A stretch of DNA of 48,374 nt from Clostridia bacterium (GCA_017942005.1 JAGAVJ010000042.1:1-48374), one strand, 5' to 3'; counted from the stretch's first letter, positions 9,523 through 18,023 are shown. The notes: generated by a model from the sequence alone, not told the origin. Made by a program: numbers and translations.

Positions 9523-9561
9523 TTTGGGGAAAACTTTTTTAAAAAAAAGCTTTTCCCCAAA
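9523..9561. terminator. Terminator-like foldback after nucleoside hydrolase
   Basis: TTTGGGGAAAA pairs with TTTTCCCCAAA around an A/T-rich core of T6 and A8. It is followed by ACCCCTTTCAAAAAACTTT, the right flank shared by other copies of this repeat family. Confidence 0.75.
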
Positions 9562-9591
9562 CCCCTTTCAAAAAACTTTCATATGATTTTA

Positions 9592-9757
9592 TTTCCAGTT
9601 TCGTTTGGAAACGGACAAAATTACATACACTGCTGCCACCGGGTAGTGATGCGAAAAAGCATTCGTTGCACATCGTTAGGTCTTAGAAGATGTGCATACG
9701 GATGCTTCTGTTGTTTTAGACAATAATCATTTGCGGCTTATCCTGTAACGCCGGTGG
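9592..9757 (+). ncRNA. Structured 5' leader of pnuC, possible riboswitch or attenuator
   Basis: Four elements are visible: hairpin TTTCCA/TGGAAA (9592-9610); a long-range 7-bp pairing CCACCGG (9636-9642) with CCGGTGG (9751-9757) that encloses about 108 bases; inside it an 8-bp stem TGCACATC/GATGTGCA around 9667-9696; and a short TTGT/ACAA stem near 9710-9723. The leader ends 38 bases before the pnuC ATG. It does not match the TPP, FMN or cobalamin aptamer consensus as I remember them. Confidence 0.4.
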
Positions 9758-9795
9758 AACGCAAAATTCTAAATACTAAAGAAAGGTGTATATCT

Positions 9796-10512
9796 ATGCG
9801 TCGGGAAAAACAAAAATCGATATTCGCATATTTTACAAAAGGAGAAATCACACTGTGGTGTACATCAATCGTCTTGATTGTCAGTTCCTTTTTGCTTTTT
9901 GACAGAGAAAATAATCTCACACTCGCAGCCTCTGTCATCGGCGTCACATCGCTGATCTTCAACGCAAAGGGAAATCCCATCGGACAACTTTTGATGATTT
10001 TGTTCAGCATCTTATACGGTATCATTTCCTATACGTTCACGTATTACGGAGAAATGATCACCTATTTGGGAATGACAGCGCCGATGGCTGTTTTTGCATG
10101 GATTTCATGGTTAAAAAATCCCTACGACGGCAGCAAAGCGGAAGTCAGGGTCAACCGACTGAAACGGAAAGAGATTTTTTTCATGGTCGGTTTGACCGCA
10201 GTGATAACCTGCATCTTCTATTTTATTTTAGCAGCGTTTCACACCGCAAATCTGATCCCGAGCACCCTATCTGTTGCAACAAGTTTTCTTGCTGCGTATC
10301 TGACCTTTCGGCGAAGTGCATTTTATGCAGTCGGTTATGCGGCGAATGACGTGATACTCATCGTTTTATGGACATTGGCAACGCTTTCCGATCTCTCCTA
10401 TCTCTCCGTCGTGATATGCTTTATCCTGTTTCTTGTAAATGATATTTATGGTTTTATCAGCTGGCGGAAAATACAGAAGCGGCAGGAAGCGTCCTTGAAT
10501 GCGAAAAGCTGA
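9796..10512 (+). CDS. pnuC: PnuC-family nicotinamide riboside/NMN transporter
   Basis: A 238-residue membrane protein with about seven hydrophobic segments. GNPIGQLLMILFSILYG (about 58-74) and MTAPMAVFAWISWLKNP (about 95-111), plus the C-terminal DIYGFISWRKIQ, are PnuC hallmarks. PnuC facilitates uptake of nicotinamide riboside, a precursor of NAD; paralogues carry thiamine or riboflavin. The ATG at 9796 follows AGAAAGGTG; an upstream GTG at 9754 lies inside the leader stem and is unlikely. The structured leader suggests ligand-responsive control. Confidence 0.88.
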   Translation: MRREKQKSIFAYFTKGEITLWCTSIVLIVSSFLLFDRENNLTLAASVIGVTSLIFNAKGNPIGQLLMILFSILYGIISYTFTYYGEMITYLGMTAPMAVFAWISWLKNPYDGSKAEVRVNRLKRKEIFFMVGLTAVITCIFYFILAAFHTANLIPSTLSVATSFLAAYLTFRRSAFYAVGYAANDVILIVLWTLATLSDLSYLSVVICFILFLVNDIYGFISWRKIQKRQEASLNAKS

Positions 10513-10557
10513 CGCTGCCGCATCAGTCTGGCGATACCGCGCCTTATGGAAAAAAGA

Positions 10558-10586
10558 TTGACAAGTTCCCCTCCTTATGATATAAT
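10558..10586 (+). promoter_or_regulatory. Perfect consensus promoter of the GH39-like gene
   Basis: TTGACA (10558-10563), 17-base spacer, TATAAT (10581-10586). It excludes the upstream in-frame ATG at 10546 as the real start. Confidence 0.85.
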
Positions 10587-10643
10587 TGCAGTACATACGC
10601 TGTATCAGCGGATTGACCGGTACGATCATTTTTGTAAAATCAA

Positions 10644-10683
10644 GAAAGGAAGCTTCGTTTTACGCGAAGCTATGGTCAAAAAC
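10644..10683 (+). promoter_or_regulatory. GAAAGGA site, hairpin, 12-base ATGGTC spacer
   Basis: GAAAGGA (10644-10650) is followed at once by a 7-bp hairpin AGCTTCG/CGAAGCT (10651-10671), then ATGGTCAAAAAC, then the ATG at 10684. The same order occurs before feoA and the DUF6259-like gene. Confidence 0.6.
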
Positions 10684-11988
10684 ATGAAGCTATCTGTCGA
10701 TTATGCCGTACCAATCGGAAAAATCAAGCCGATGAATGCGGTCAACAACGGTCCCGTGTACACAAAAAACAGCGATCAGAATTCCGGAAATCTTCCGGAA
10801 TATACCGCTGCAAACATTCCCTTTGCACGCACACATGACGCTGCGTTTTTCTCAAAATACGGAGGAGAACATACCGTCGACATACACGCCGTTTTTCCGA
10901 ACTTTGACGCAGACCCCAACAGTCCGGATTCCTATGACTTCCAGCTGACCGATGAATATCTGGAAACCATTATGGCAGCCGGGACACAGGTATTCTACCG
11001 CCTCGGCTCCAAAATCGAGCACAACTCCAAAAAGTACGGCATCCTTCCGCCAAAGGATTTTCAGAAGTGGGCGGTCATCTGTGAACACATCATTGCCCAC
11101 ATCAATGAAGGCTGGGCAAACGGACATCATATGGGCGTTGTATATTGGGAAATCTGGAATGAGCCGGACTTGTACGGCAAGTGCTGGCTTGGGACGCCGG
11201 AACAGTTTTACGAGCTGTACGCCGTCACGGCAAAGCACCTGAAAGCCCGCTTCCCACATTTAAAAATCGGTGGTCCGGCGGTAACAGGCTACAATGAAGG
11301 GTGGCTTCGTCCGTTTTTTGCACGCATCCGTGATGAGCATCTTCCGTTTGATTTTTACTCCTGGCACTGCTATGCAAATACGGTAGAAGCGCTCTGCCGC
11401 AACGTACAGCTTCACCGTGCGCTTTTGGACGAATACGGTTTTTCTGATACGGAAAGTATTTTAAATGAATGGAACTATGTATGCGGATGGGGCGGTGACG
11501 ACTGGATCCGGAGCATCGAAACCATGGTCGGTCTGAAGGGAGCTGCATTTATCGCCGCAGTCATGGCATCCTGTCAGGGAGAACCTGTCGACATGCTGAT
11601 GTATTATGACGCCCGTCCATGCGGCATGAACGGTCTGTTTTCCATGTACACCTATAAAACACTGAAAGGCTATCACACCATCCAAACCTGGGGAGAAATG
11701 CTGAAAATGGGAACCTCCTGTAAGGTTGCCTGCGATATTCCCAATCTGTATGCTGCCGCGGCAAAGTCTGACAGCGGAGACGAGATTACCATGATTTCGT
11801 ATTACAGTGACAAGGACGATGCTCTCCCAAAGACCTTTACCGTCACACTGGACCATGCAAAAACAGAAGAACACACACTTTATCTGCTTGATGATGTACA
11901 TGATATGACCGCTGTGGAAACGATATATTCCGACAATGGAAGCTTCCAGCTGACCATGAAGGCAAACACTGTAGCGGTAATTCGATAA
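10684..11988 (+). CDS. GH39-like retaining glycosidase
   Basis: A 434-residue TIM-barrel glycosidase of clan GH-A. YWEIWNEPDL carries the predicted acid/base E160, and SILNEWNYV carries the predicted nucleophile E262, the pair expected in GH39 enzymes (beta-xylosidase or alpha-L-iduronidase). A C-terminal beta domain follows from about residue 350. No signal peptide. Start: the in-frame ATG at 10672 is an alternative, but folding the hairpin before it leaves a usable 12-base spacing only for 10684. Monocistronic, with a promoter at 10558 and a terminator at 12046. Substrate unproven. Confidence 0.75.
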   Translation: MKLSVDYAVPIGKIKPMNAVNNGPVYTKNSDQNSGNLPEYTAANIPFARTHDAAFFSKYGGEHTVDIHAVFPNFDADPNSPDSYDFQLTDEYLETIMAAGTQVFYRLGSKIEHNSKKYGILPPKDFQKWAVICEHIIAHINEGWANGHHMGVVYWEIWNEPDLYGKCWLGTPEQFYELYAVTAKHLKARFPHLKIGGPAVTGYNEGWLRPFFARIRDEHLPFDFYSWHCYANTVEALCRNVQLHRALLDEYGFSDTESILNEWNYVCGWGGDDWIRSIETMVGLKGAAFIAAVMASCQGEPVDMLMYYDARPCGMNGLFSMYTYKTLKGYHTIQTWGEMLKMGTSCKVACDIPNLYAAAAKSDSGDEITMISYYSDKDDALPKTFTVTLDHAKTEEHTLYLLDDVHDMTAVETIYSDNGSFQLTMKANTVAVIR

Positions 11989-12045
11989 TACCGGTGTCTC
12001 TCCATTTCAAACAAGCACAGCTGTATCCTGCAATCAACGCTCCTA

Positions 12046-12081
12046 TAAAAAAGGATCGGTCAATCATGCCGATCTTTTTTT
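12046..12081. terminator. Bidirectional terminator between converging genes
   Basis: AAAAAAGGATCGG pairs with CCGATCTTTTTTT around a nine-base loop. It serves the GH39-like gene on plus and rarA on minus. Confidence 0.8.
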
Positions 12082-12106
12082 ATTTTTTCAACATGCACGG
12101 GAATGC

Positions 12107-13369
12107 TCACGGCTTTTTCAGCGCACCGATTTTTTCTGCATACGCACGCGCCGCCTGCTCGGTTTTATTGTCTCCGTATTCATAATAAACCGCATGGACC
12201 AAGTCGTCCGGCAGATACTGCTGCCTGACATAATGATTCGGGAATAAATGCGGGTATTTGTAATCCTGCCCATGTCCGAGATTCTCAGCGCCGCTGTAGT
12301 GACAGTCGCGCAGGTGATCTGGAATCTTCTGCCCTTTTCCTGCATGAATATCAGAGGCGGCACGTTCATATGCGGTAAGCGCCGCATTGGATTTCGGCGC
12401 GGTTGCAAGCATCACCGCCGCATTGACCAGCGGAATCCGTGCTTCCGGCAGACCAAGCTCTCTTGCAGAGGTCACACACGCCTGTGTGATTGCGGCCGCC
12501 ATCGGATATGCCGCGCCGATATCCTCACTTGCAATGACAAGCAGCCGCCTGCACGCGGAAATGAGGTCGCCGCCTTCCAGCAGCTTCGCAAGATAGAACA
12601 CCGCCGCATCCGGGTCAGAACCGCGGATGGACTTCTGCAGTGCGGACAGCGTATCATAATGAGAGTCACCGTCCCGGTCAAACGCCGCCATCGATTGCGG
12701 AATCAATACGGACAACAGCGGCATCGTGATGCCCTCCGTTTCGTTTGCCGCATAATAGGCGTTTTCAAGGATACCAAGCGCCCGCCGCACATCGCCTGCT
12801 CCCGCCTGTGCTACGGCAAGCAGCACCCCCTCGTCTGCCGCAACGGCTGTTTTGTGCTCCCCGTTTAACAGGGCAAGACCGCGGGCAAGCGCCGCCGCAA
12901 TTTCCTTTGGCGAAACCGCGCGGAATTCAAACACAGAACTTCTGGAAAGCAGCGCGTTATAAACATAAAAATACGGATTTTCCGTGGTCGATGCAATTAA
13001 GGTTATACGGCCGTCCTCAATGAATTCCAACAGCGACTGCTGTTGTTTTTTGTTGAAATACTGTATCTCATCGAGATACAAAAGCACACCGCCTGTGCCG
13101 AACATGCCGCGCGTCTGCTCTGTCACTTCTCTGATATCGGAAAGCGACGCAGTTGTTGCATTGAGTCTGCACAGTGTTTTTTCCGAGGTCTGTGCAATGA
13201 TATTTGCAGCCGTTGTTTTTCCCGTCCCCGGAGGACCGAAAAAAATCATGTTCGGCAAAAAGCCTGTACTGACAATTCTGCGCAGTGCGCCGTTTGGACC
13301 GAGAAGATGGGTTTGTCCAACCATATCGTCAAAGGAGGTTGGACGGAGGCGGTCAGCAAGTGGGTTCAT
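12107..13369 (-). CDS. rarA: Replication-associated recombination protein A
   Basis: A 420-residue AAA+ ATPase with Walker A GPPGTGKTT (about residue 45), Walker B LYLDEI (about 99-104), a sensor region STTENPYF, and the C-terminal RarA domains (SEDIGAAYP, SGAENLGHGQDYKYPH). RarA/MgsA acts at stalled replication forks and is related to clamp-loader subunits. The start MNPLADRLRP follows AGAAGGA at a normal distance; the longer frame from 13423 reads through a terminator hairpin and is rejected. Full family length. Confidence 0.95.
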   Translation of the reverse strand: MNPLADRLRPTSFDDMVGQTHLLGPNGALRRIVSTGFLPNMIFFGPPGTGKTTAANIIAQTSEKTLCRLNATTASLSDIREVTEQTRGMFGTGGVLLYLDEIQYFNKKQQQSLLEFIEDGRITLIASTTENPYFYVYNALLSRSSVFEFRAVSPKEIAAALARGLALLNGEHKTAVAADEGVLLAVAQAGAGDVRRALGILENAYYAANETEGITMPLLSVLIPQSMAAFDRDGDSHYDTLSALQKSIRGSDPDAAVFYLAKLLEGGDLISACRRLLVIASEDIGAAYPMAAAITQACVTSARELGLPEARIPLVNAAVMLATAPKSNAALTAYERAASDIHAGKGQKIPDHLRDCHYSGAENLGHGQDYKYPHLFPNHYVRQQYLPDDLVHAVYYEYGDNKTEQAARAYAEKIGALKKP

Positions 13370-13387
13370 ATACGAAATCCTTCTTTT

Positions 13388-13429
13388 TTGTGTAAAAAAA
13401 ACAATACGGGCTGTCGCATGCAACAGCCC
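13388..13429 (-). terminator. Terminator of the isomerase-like gene, foldback repeat copy
   Basis: GGGCTGT and ACAGCCC (13408-13429) form a stem with inner GCATGC, followed on the minus strand by GTATTG and eight T. The GGGCTGTCGCAT start is shared with elements at 15771, 29547, 31824 and 42910. Confidence 0.8.
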
Positions 13430-13454
13430 CTCTTGATATCGTTTCCTGTAGAAA

Positions 13455-14240
13455 TCAGCCGTTCAAACCGTAACGTGCTGTCATTGCTTTTAAGAAATCG
13501 ACAGCAAGACCGATATCCTTTTCCGGTGTATCGCCGCATTCGCGTTCAATGGTCAAAAATCCGTCAAAGCCTGCATAATGGAGCGCCGGGAGATAGGTGT
13601 CATAATGGACGCCGCCCTGACCAAGCGGAACCTCCAGATAAGAATGACGTCCGGTGCAAATACCGTCTTTTGCGTGCGTATGTACAATGTACTTTCCGAA
13701 AATACCGGCTGCTGCTGCGGGATCGTCTTCAGAACACATCACAAGGTTTGCAGGGTCGAGGTTGACGCCGATACCCTTGGAATCAATTTCATCAAGGAAC
13801 TTCCGCAAGAAGCGCGCCTTTTCAGGACCGGTTTCAATGGCAAAGGTCGCGTCGATGGAAGCTGCATAGTCTGCAATGGACTTGCATGCATCAAACATGG
13901 TTTTGTACTTTGCATCGTCCTCACCGGCTTCCGGGATATGACCGATGTGCGTGGTGACAATCGAACATTCGAGCTTCTTGGACAGGTCGAGGATTCTCTT
14001 GAAGCGGTCAACCTTTTCGCGGTTGGCATCGGGGTCGTCATAACCGCCGATATCACCGCAGAGTGCGGAGAAAACCATGCCCTTATCCTTGATGCGGGAA
14101 AGATAATCTGCAACGACATCGTCCGGCAGATCGTCGGAAACATAGAACTGTACGCCGTCAATGCCAAGGGATGCAGCGGCTTCCAGATTTTCCGCAAAGG
14201 AAGGTCTGCGGAAGGAGTTTAACATTGCACCGATTTTCAT
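13455..14240 (-). CDS. Sugar phosphate isomerase/epimerase (AP endonuclease 2-like TIM barrel)
   Basis: A 261-residue protein starting MKIGAMLNSFRRP after AGAAAGGA. The barrel contains metal-ligand stretches typical of xylose-isomerase-like proteins: a glutamate in TFAIETGP, NLDPANLV, HTHAKD and the late TIERECG. These proteins isomerise or epimerise sugars or inositol derivatives. It lies alone between a terminator and a spacer, upstream of rarA on the same strand. The exact substrate cannot be assigned. Confidence 0.82.
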   Translation of the reverse strand: MKIGAMLNSFRRPSFAENLEAAASLGIDGVQFYVSDDLPDDVVADYLSRIKDKGMVFSALCGDIGGYDDPDANREKVDRFKRILDLSKKLECSIVTTHIGHIPEAGEDDAKYKTMFDACKSIADYAASIDATFAIETGPEKARFLRKFLDEIDSKGIGVNLDPANLVMCSEDDPAAAAGIFGKYIVHTHAKDGICTGRHSYLEVPLGQGGVHYDTYLPALHYAGFDGFLTIERECGDTPEKDIGLAVDFLKAMTARYGLNG

Positions 14241-14416
14241 AGTATAGGTATCCTTTCTTACATGGAAATTGAAGTCATTCAATGATTCGGAACAGATTGA
14301 GACAATTTTGTCTGTTTATTTACAGTATACCAGATTTTTATAAAGGATGCAAGAGGTTTAATAAAATTTTCCGAAAAATTCACGTATTTTATCCGCAATG
14401 CGGCATTGCGCCCATA

Positions 14417-15595
14417 TTACAAAACCGTACCGTGAAACAGGGCTTTCCGTATTTTTCCGTATCGCAGCGCAAATTCTGCTTTGGCAAGCGTCATGCCGGG
14501 CTGCTTTTCTTTTTCACTCGATGGCGCCTCCGATGCAATTTCTTCTTGTGCGGTATCTGCTGCGGTGCCAAAGGAAGGCACAGCGCCTGCGATATCCTGC
14601 ATACATAGAATTGTATTTGGGTCCTCAATCCCGGCAGCAGAAAACAAAAGCGCCTGTGCAAGCTTTAAGTGGGCATCACCATCCCGATCTGCTTCTTCCT
14701 CAAGCAGCGGAAGCGTAACGCCGCCGGGTCCCTGCACGGTCAGCATCGGTCCTGCACAAAGTGTTTTGTACCACCGTGCAAAGCTTCCCGGTGCTTCTGA
14801 AATACCGGTGATACAACTTTTTGCATCAATATCCCGTGCAAGAATCTGTGCAATGCTCATCGTTCTGTGTTCTCCGCCCGGATATGTGATGCAGCCAAAC
14901 GCACTGTCCGCGTCCTCATCCCCTAAAAACAGCGTCAGGTCCGTTGTTGCACAGGCGCGAAGATACCGGCAAACCGCCGCACATTCCGGCTCGCTTTCCG
15001 GATGCATACCGGGATATCCCGCACGGCCGATGCCAGAGGCATTTTGAATGCACAAATCAAAATCTGCATCGCAGTTGCACCGCAAATCCACACCGCGTCC
15101 GTTTGTAACCCAGCCGGAAAACGGATTTTCCGGCTGGGTGTGCCTGCCGCCGTCGTTCGGCGTACCGGTATATGCAAGCAGCCGTTCCAAAAGCGGATTG
15201 TGCGCATCGGTACCATGTACTCGCAGCATCGCACCGTCCGGATTCAGAAGCGGAACAACCGTAATGGTACGCGTATGATATAAATAGGAAATATCAATGC
15301 CGGCAATTTGCCCGCCGCTCTGCACCGCCTCCGCATAATCCCGCGCAAACCGTATTAAAAGCGCCGCGGAATACATACCGCCTGTGACGCCGCCAACATA
15401 CAGGATTCTGTGTCCGCCGCCTTCTCCAAGCTGCAGCGCCGGAATATCCCGTCCGATGTGGCTTTTCCCAAACGAAATTTCCCGCAGGGATTCAAAGTGC
15501 GGAAAGGGGTCCGCACTTTGACGTGGCTTCGATGCTTTGCACATGGCAGAAAGACATGTGCGGTAAATGTCATATATGGTAGCAGATGTAATCAT
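14417..15595 (-). CDS. M14 carboxypeptidase-like protein lacking zinc ligands
   Basis: A 392-residue protein whose scaffold follows gamma-D-glutamyl-diaminopimelate peptidases of family M14: GGVTGGMYSAALLIRF (about 68-83), VVPLLNPDG (113-121), GVDLRCNCDADF (168-179). The zinc HxxE of GGIHGNEY is replaced by T and M, the NRNF substrate motif is RCNC, the third His position reads LFLGDED, and the catalytic TIE reads TVQ. It is therefore probably not a zinc peptidase; it may bind peptides or be a decaying gene, although the frame is intact. Start ATG follows AGAAAGGA. No signal peptide. Confidence 0.7.
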   Translation of the reverse strand: MITSATIYDIYRTCLSAMCKASKPRQSADPFPHFESLREISFGKSHIGRDIPALQLGEGGGHRILYVGGVTGGMYSAALLIRFARDYAEAVQSGGQIAGIDISYLYHTRTITVVPLLNPDGAMLRVHGTDAHNPLLERLLAYTGTPNDGGRHTQPENPFSGWVTNGRGVDLRCNCDADFDLCIQNASGIGRAGYPGMHPESEPECAAVCRYLRACATTDLTLFLGDEDADSAFGCITYPGGEHRTMSIAQILARDIDAKSCITGISEAPGSFARWYKTLCAGPMLTVQGPGGVTLPLLEEEADRDGDAHLKLAQALLFSAAGIEDPNTILCMQDIAGAVPSFGTAADTAQEEIASEAPSSEKEKQPGMTLAKAEFALRYGKIRKALFHGTVL

Positions 15596-15770
15596 TGTGT
15601 TTATTTTCCTTTCTGAAACAGAGCAGTTCAAGTTCCTGTTCCGCATAACTTGCGATTGGGGAATTGCATCCTGCCTGATGAATAAAAAACATGGGTATGT
15701 TTATTCCCCATCATCGGTATAAGATCGTTATTTTCATGTGGAATTGCAGCGCAAACCGCAAAAGAAGGGC

Positions 15771-15792
15771 GGGCTGCCGCATGCAGCAGCCC
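15771..15792. repeat. GGGCTGC foldback repeat
   Basis: Stem GGGCTGC/GCAGCCC with inner GCATGC, followed on plus by CAAATTG and a T-run. It sits in the 360-base gap 15596-15959, which otherwise shows no gene or promoter I can support. Confidence 0.5.
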
Positions 15793-15959
15793 CAAATTGT
15801 ATTTTTTTCAGGCTTTACCATTATCCCCCTGTCATTGTACGTATAGCTGGCATTTTATACGGGAATAATGCACCTATCAAAACAAAATCACTGCCGCATG
15901 CATCAAAATCTGCATGCGCTTAAAAAGACGTTGTACTTGAAAGGACGTTGTATCGGAAT

Positions 15960-16442
15960 ATGAAGGAGATAAAACTGGAATTTCCCACAGTCGAACCCAT
16001 CACACATGCACTGCACAGTGTATCCAGTGCATATGAAACGGCAAAAAAAGAAAAAAATCCCCTTGTGATCCGCCGCGCATATGATATTTCCGCATCCTGC
16101 TGCCGCAAAAAAGCAAAAGACAGCGATGCCACCGCCGCCATGCATCTGCGTGGGGAATGCGAGACGCCGCTTCTGCGCTGCATTGTCATCGGACTGGCAG
16201 CCGCCGGGGGCATTTATGCCGTCTGTGCGCTTTCTAAGATGTGTATGGCGGCAAAATACCGCCGCCGCTATGCACAGCAGTATAAACAGCAATATAAACA
16301 ACAGTATGCAAAGCAGTTTGCCGATTTAAAACGCGCCGATCAGCTGCGGATGCAGAAATACCGTATCAAAGCAGAAGCATCTGAAAAAACGGATAAAAAA
16401 AGAAAACCGGATGCTGTATGTGAAACTACACTGCATTCATGA
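15960..16442 (+). CDS. Small membrane protein of unknown function
   Basis: A 160-residue frame from ATG 15960, with GAAAGGA 16 bases upstream; a TTG at 15948 is an alternative. One hydrophobic segment (about 69-86, LLRCIVIGLAAAGGIYAVCA) is followed by a basic tail with YAQQYKQQYKQQYAKQF repeats and many Lys/Arg, predicting a single-pass protein with a charged cytoplasmic tail. No family recognised. It precedes the SleB-like gene on the same strand and could be co-transcribed. Confidence 0.5.
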   Translation: MKEIKLEFPTVEPITHALHSVSSAYETAKKEKNPLVIRRAYDISASCCRKKAKDSDATAAMHLRGECETPLLRCIVIGLAAAGGIYAVCALSKMCMAAKYRRRYAQQYKQQYKQQYAKQFADLKRADQLRMQKYRIKAEASEKTDKKRKPDAVCETTLHS

Positions 16443-16615
16443 TGCCATCATGCGTTCTGCGATTATTATACTATGAAGCAAAAATGTTTGCTTGCAAGGA
16501 CATTTTTGCGATGCCGTCAATATCGCAGCTGGGCGGCAGCACAGAGCATCAAAGCTGCTATAAGCAGTTTTGATGCTAACACATGATACCATCATGTGTT
16601 CTGCGATTATTATAC
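16438..16615 (+). repeat. Direct repeat pair with dyads, flanking a 15-bp hairpin
   Basis: Copies at 16438-16471 and 16581-16615 share a CATGAT..ATCATG dyad followed by GTTCTGCGATTATTATAC. The 109 bases between them hold a near-perfect 15-bp hairpin (16545-16577, AGCATCAAA..TTTGATGCT). The second copy lies just upstream of the SleB-like gene and could carry its promoter (TATTAT or TTATAC). Confidence 0.55.
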
Positions 16616-16634
16616 CACAAAGAGGTTGTCGAAT

Positions 16635-17918
16635 ATGCGCAAACTGTACCGCACACAAAAAAATTTCAGGGAAAAACAGCCGGGAAACACTCCGATCAGA
16701 ACGCAATCGCATAAAATCCCACCGTACAAATGCATTCTGACAACATTCGTGATCGTTTTTCTGATACAAATGATCATCGCCGCACAAAACCTCCTGTACA
16801 CATCGGATTTCCGTTTTACGGAATCTCATGACATGGGATCCCATAAAATGGGGTCCCATGTTATGGGGTCCCATCGTGCAGATATTCAGAATGCCGTTTT
16901 CTGTACCCAAGCAGAACTTGTACAGGATGCCGATTTCCTGCACGATAACAGCTGCGATATCGAATTATCCACAGACGTACCGGTTTTCTTTGCGCAGGGC
17001 GATCGCGGAAACGATATTCTCACACTGCAAAACAGCCTGCATATCCTCGGGTATGATATAGGAGAAGCAAACGGTATTTATACCCTCTCCACTGCATCCG
17101 CAGTCAAGGCATTTCAAGAGAATACGGGACTGCGCGCGGACGGCGTTTGTACTGCCGCCATTTTTGCGGCTGTACAATATCTGGCACTCAGACAGGATAC
17201 AGGAAATAATCTCGCAAAAGGTACCGCCGGTGCAGAGAACTTTGCATATACCGCAGATACGGACGCCGTCTGGTCCGCACTTGCAGATGCCGGATATGAT
17301 CCCGCATCATATGAAGATTCCGCACAGAATCAAAATGGTACAGACCCTCACAGCTATGCACTGCGCTGTGCGCTCATATTATTTCAGCGTACACACGGTC
17401 TCAGCGGAACAGGAACGCCTGACTTTGCCACCTGCTGTGCGCTTGGTCTGAACGACGGCACATGGAACATAGCAGCAGGTGAAAGCGAAACGGAAAACGC
17501 CTTCTATGATCTGCATGTCACAATGCTTGTTTCGGCACTGTCCACATTTGCACAGCAGTATCGGCAATCTGCCGGCGGTACCATGGACCTCTGGACGCTG
17601 ACCGCATGTGCGGAGGTACTGTTGAACCGTGTCTCCTCTCCGCTGTTTACCGTGGATGATACGCTTGGTGCAGTCTGTAAAAACACGGCTTTGTACGGCG
17701 ATGCGTCAATTTCATCGAACTTTCCAGCTGCCGGATCAACACCAATGGAACATGAAGCACTGCTGCGCCGCGCCGCCGAAGATGCACTGTTCGCTCAAAA
17801 AACAGGCAGTGCCATCACAAACGGCGCACTGTATATCTACCCTCGTGCAAAGGAAAGCACACTCCCTGAAAACATCACCGTCTGTGCACAAACAGAATCG
17901 CTTCTCTTTGCAAAGTAA
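16635..17918 (+). CDS. SleB-like cell-wall hydrolase with two peptidoglycan-binding domains
   Basis: A 427-residue protein: membrane anchor 32-53, a MGSHK/MGSHV/MGSHR repeat at 67-81, a peptidoglycan-binding domain at about 120-180 (GNDILTLQNSLHILGY), a second diverged one at about 205-275, and a Hydrolase_2 (SleB/CwlJ) domain at about 295-427 (TACAEVLLNRVSSPLF). SleB proteins cleave spore cortex peptidoglycan. The conserved GE(A/R)GE glutamate region reads FAQQYRQS here, so the catalytic Glu seems replaced. Start ATG has AGAGG upstream. Terminator at 17931. Confidence 0.75.
   Translation: MRKLYRTQKNFREKQPGNTPIRTQSHKIPPYKCILTTFVIVFLIQMIIAAQNLLYTSDFRFTESHDMGSHKMGSHVMGSHRADIQNAVFCTQAELVQDADFLHDNSCDIELSTDVPVFFAQGDRGNDILTLQNSLHILGYDIGEANGIYTLSTASAVKAFQENTGLRADGVCTAAIFAAVQYLALRQDTGNNLAKGTAGAENFAYTADTDAVWSALADAGYDPASYEDSAQNQNGTDPHSYALRCALILFQRTHGLSGTGTPDFATCCALGLNDGTWNIAAGESETENAFYDLHVTMLVSALSTFAQQYRQSAGGTMDLWTLTACAEVLLNRVSSPLFTVDDTLGAVCKNTALYGDASISSNFPAAGSTPMEHEALLRRAAEDALFAQKTGSAITNGALYIYPRAKESTLPENITVCAQTESLLFAK
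16833..16877 (+). repeat. Three 15-bp tandem repeats, each with a 12-bp palindrome
   Basis: ATGGGATCCCAT, ATGGGGTCCCAT and ATGGGGTCCCAT occur at 16833, 16848 and 16863 with AAA, GTT and CGT between them. The first is a perfect palindrome, the others nearly so. In frame they encode MGSH plus K, V or R. Confidence 0.8.
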
Positions 17919-17930
17919 AGGGGGAGACGC

Positions 17931-17960
17931 TTAGGGCGCTTTTTGAAAAAAGTGCCCTAA
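17931..17960. terminator. Bidirectional terminator-like foldback
   Basis: TTAGGGCGCTTTTT pairs with AAAAAGTGCCCTAA, 12 bases after the SleB-like stop codon. The right flank (CCCCCAAAAACTTTTA) is shared with the copy at 191. Confidence 0.75.
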
Positions 17961-18023
17961 AACCCCCAAAAACTTTTATATTGGGGTGTTTATTCGGTAT
18001 CCTGTCAATTTTTACCATGCTAT

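Noticed and set aside
13370..13423. N-terminal extension of rarA
   Set aside because: The extension translates a terminator hairpin and T-run and is not part of the family; MNPLADRLRP is the conserved start.
16437..16943. Minus-strand frame opposite the SleB-like gene
   Set aside because: It stays open because of the palindromic repeats; no start signal or family similarity.
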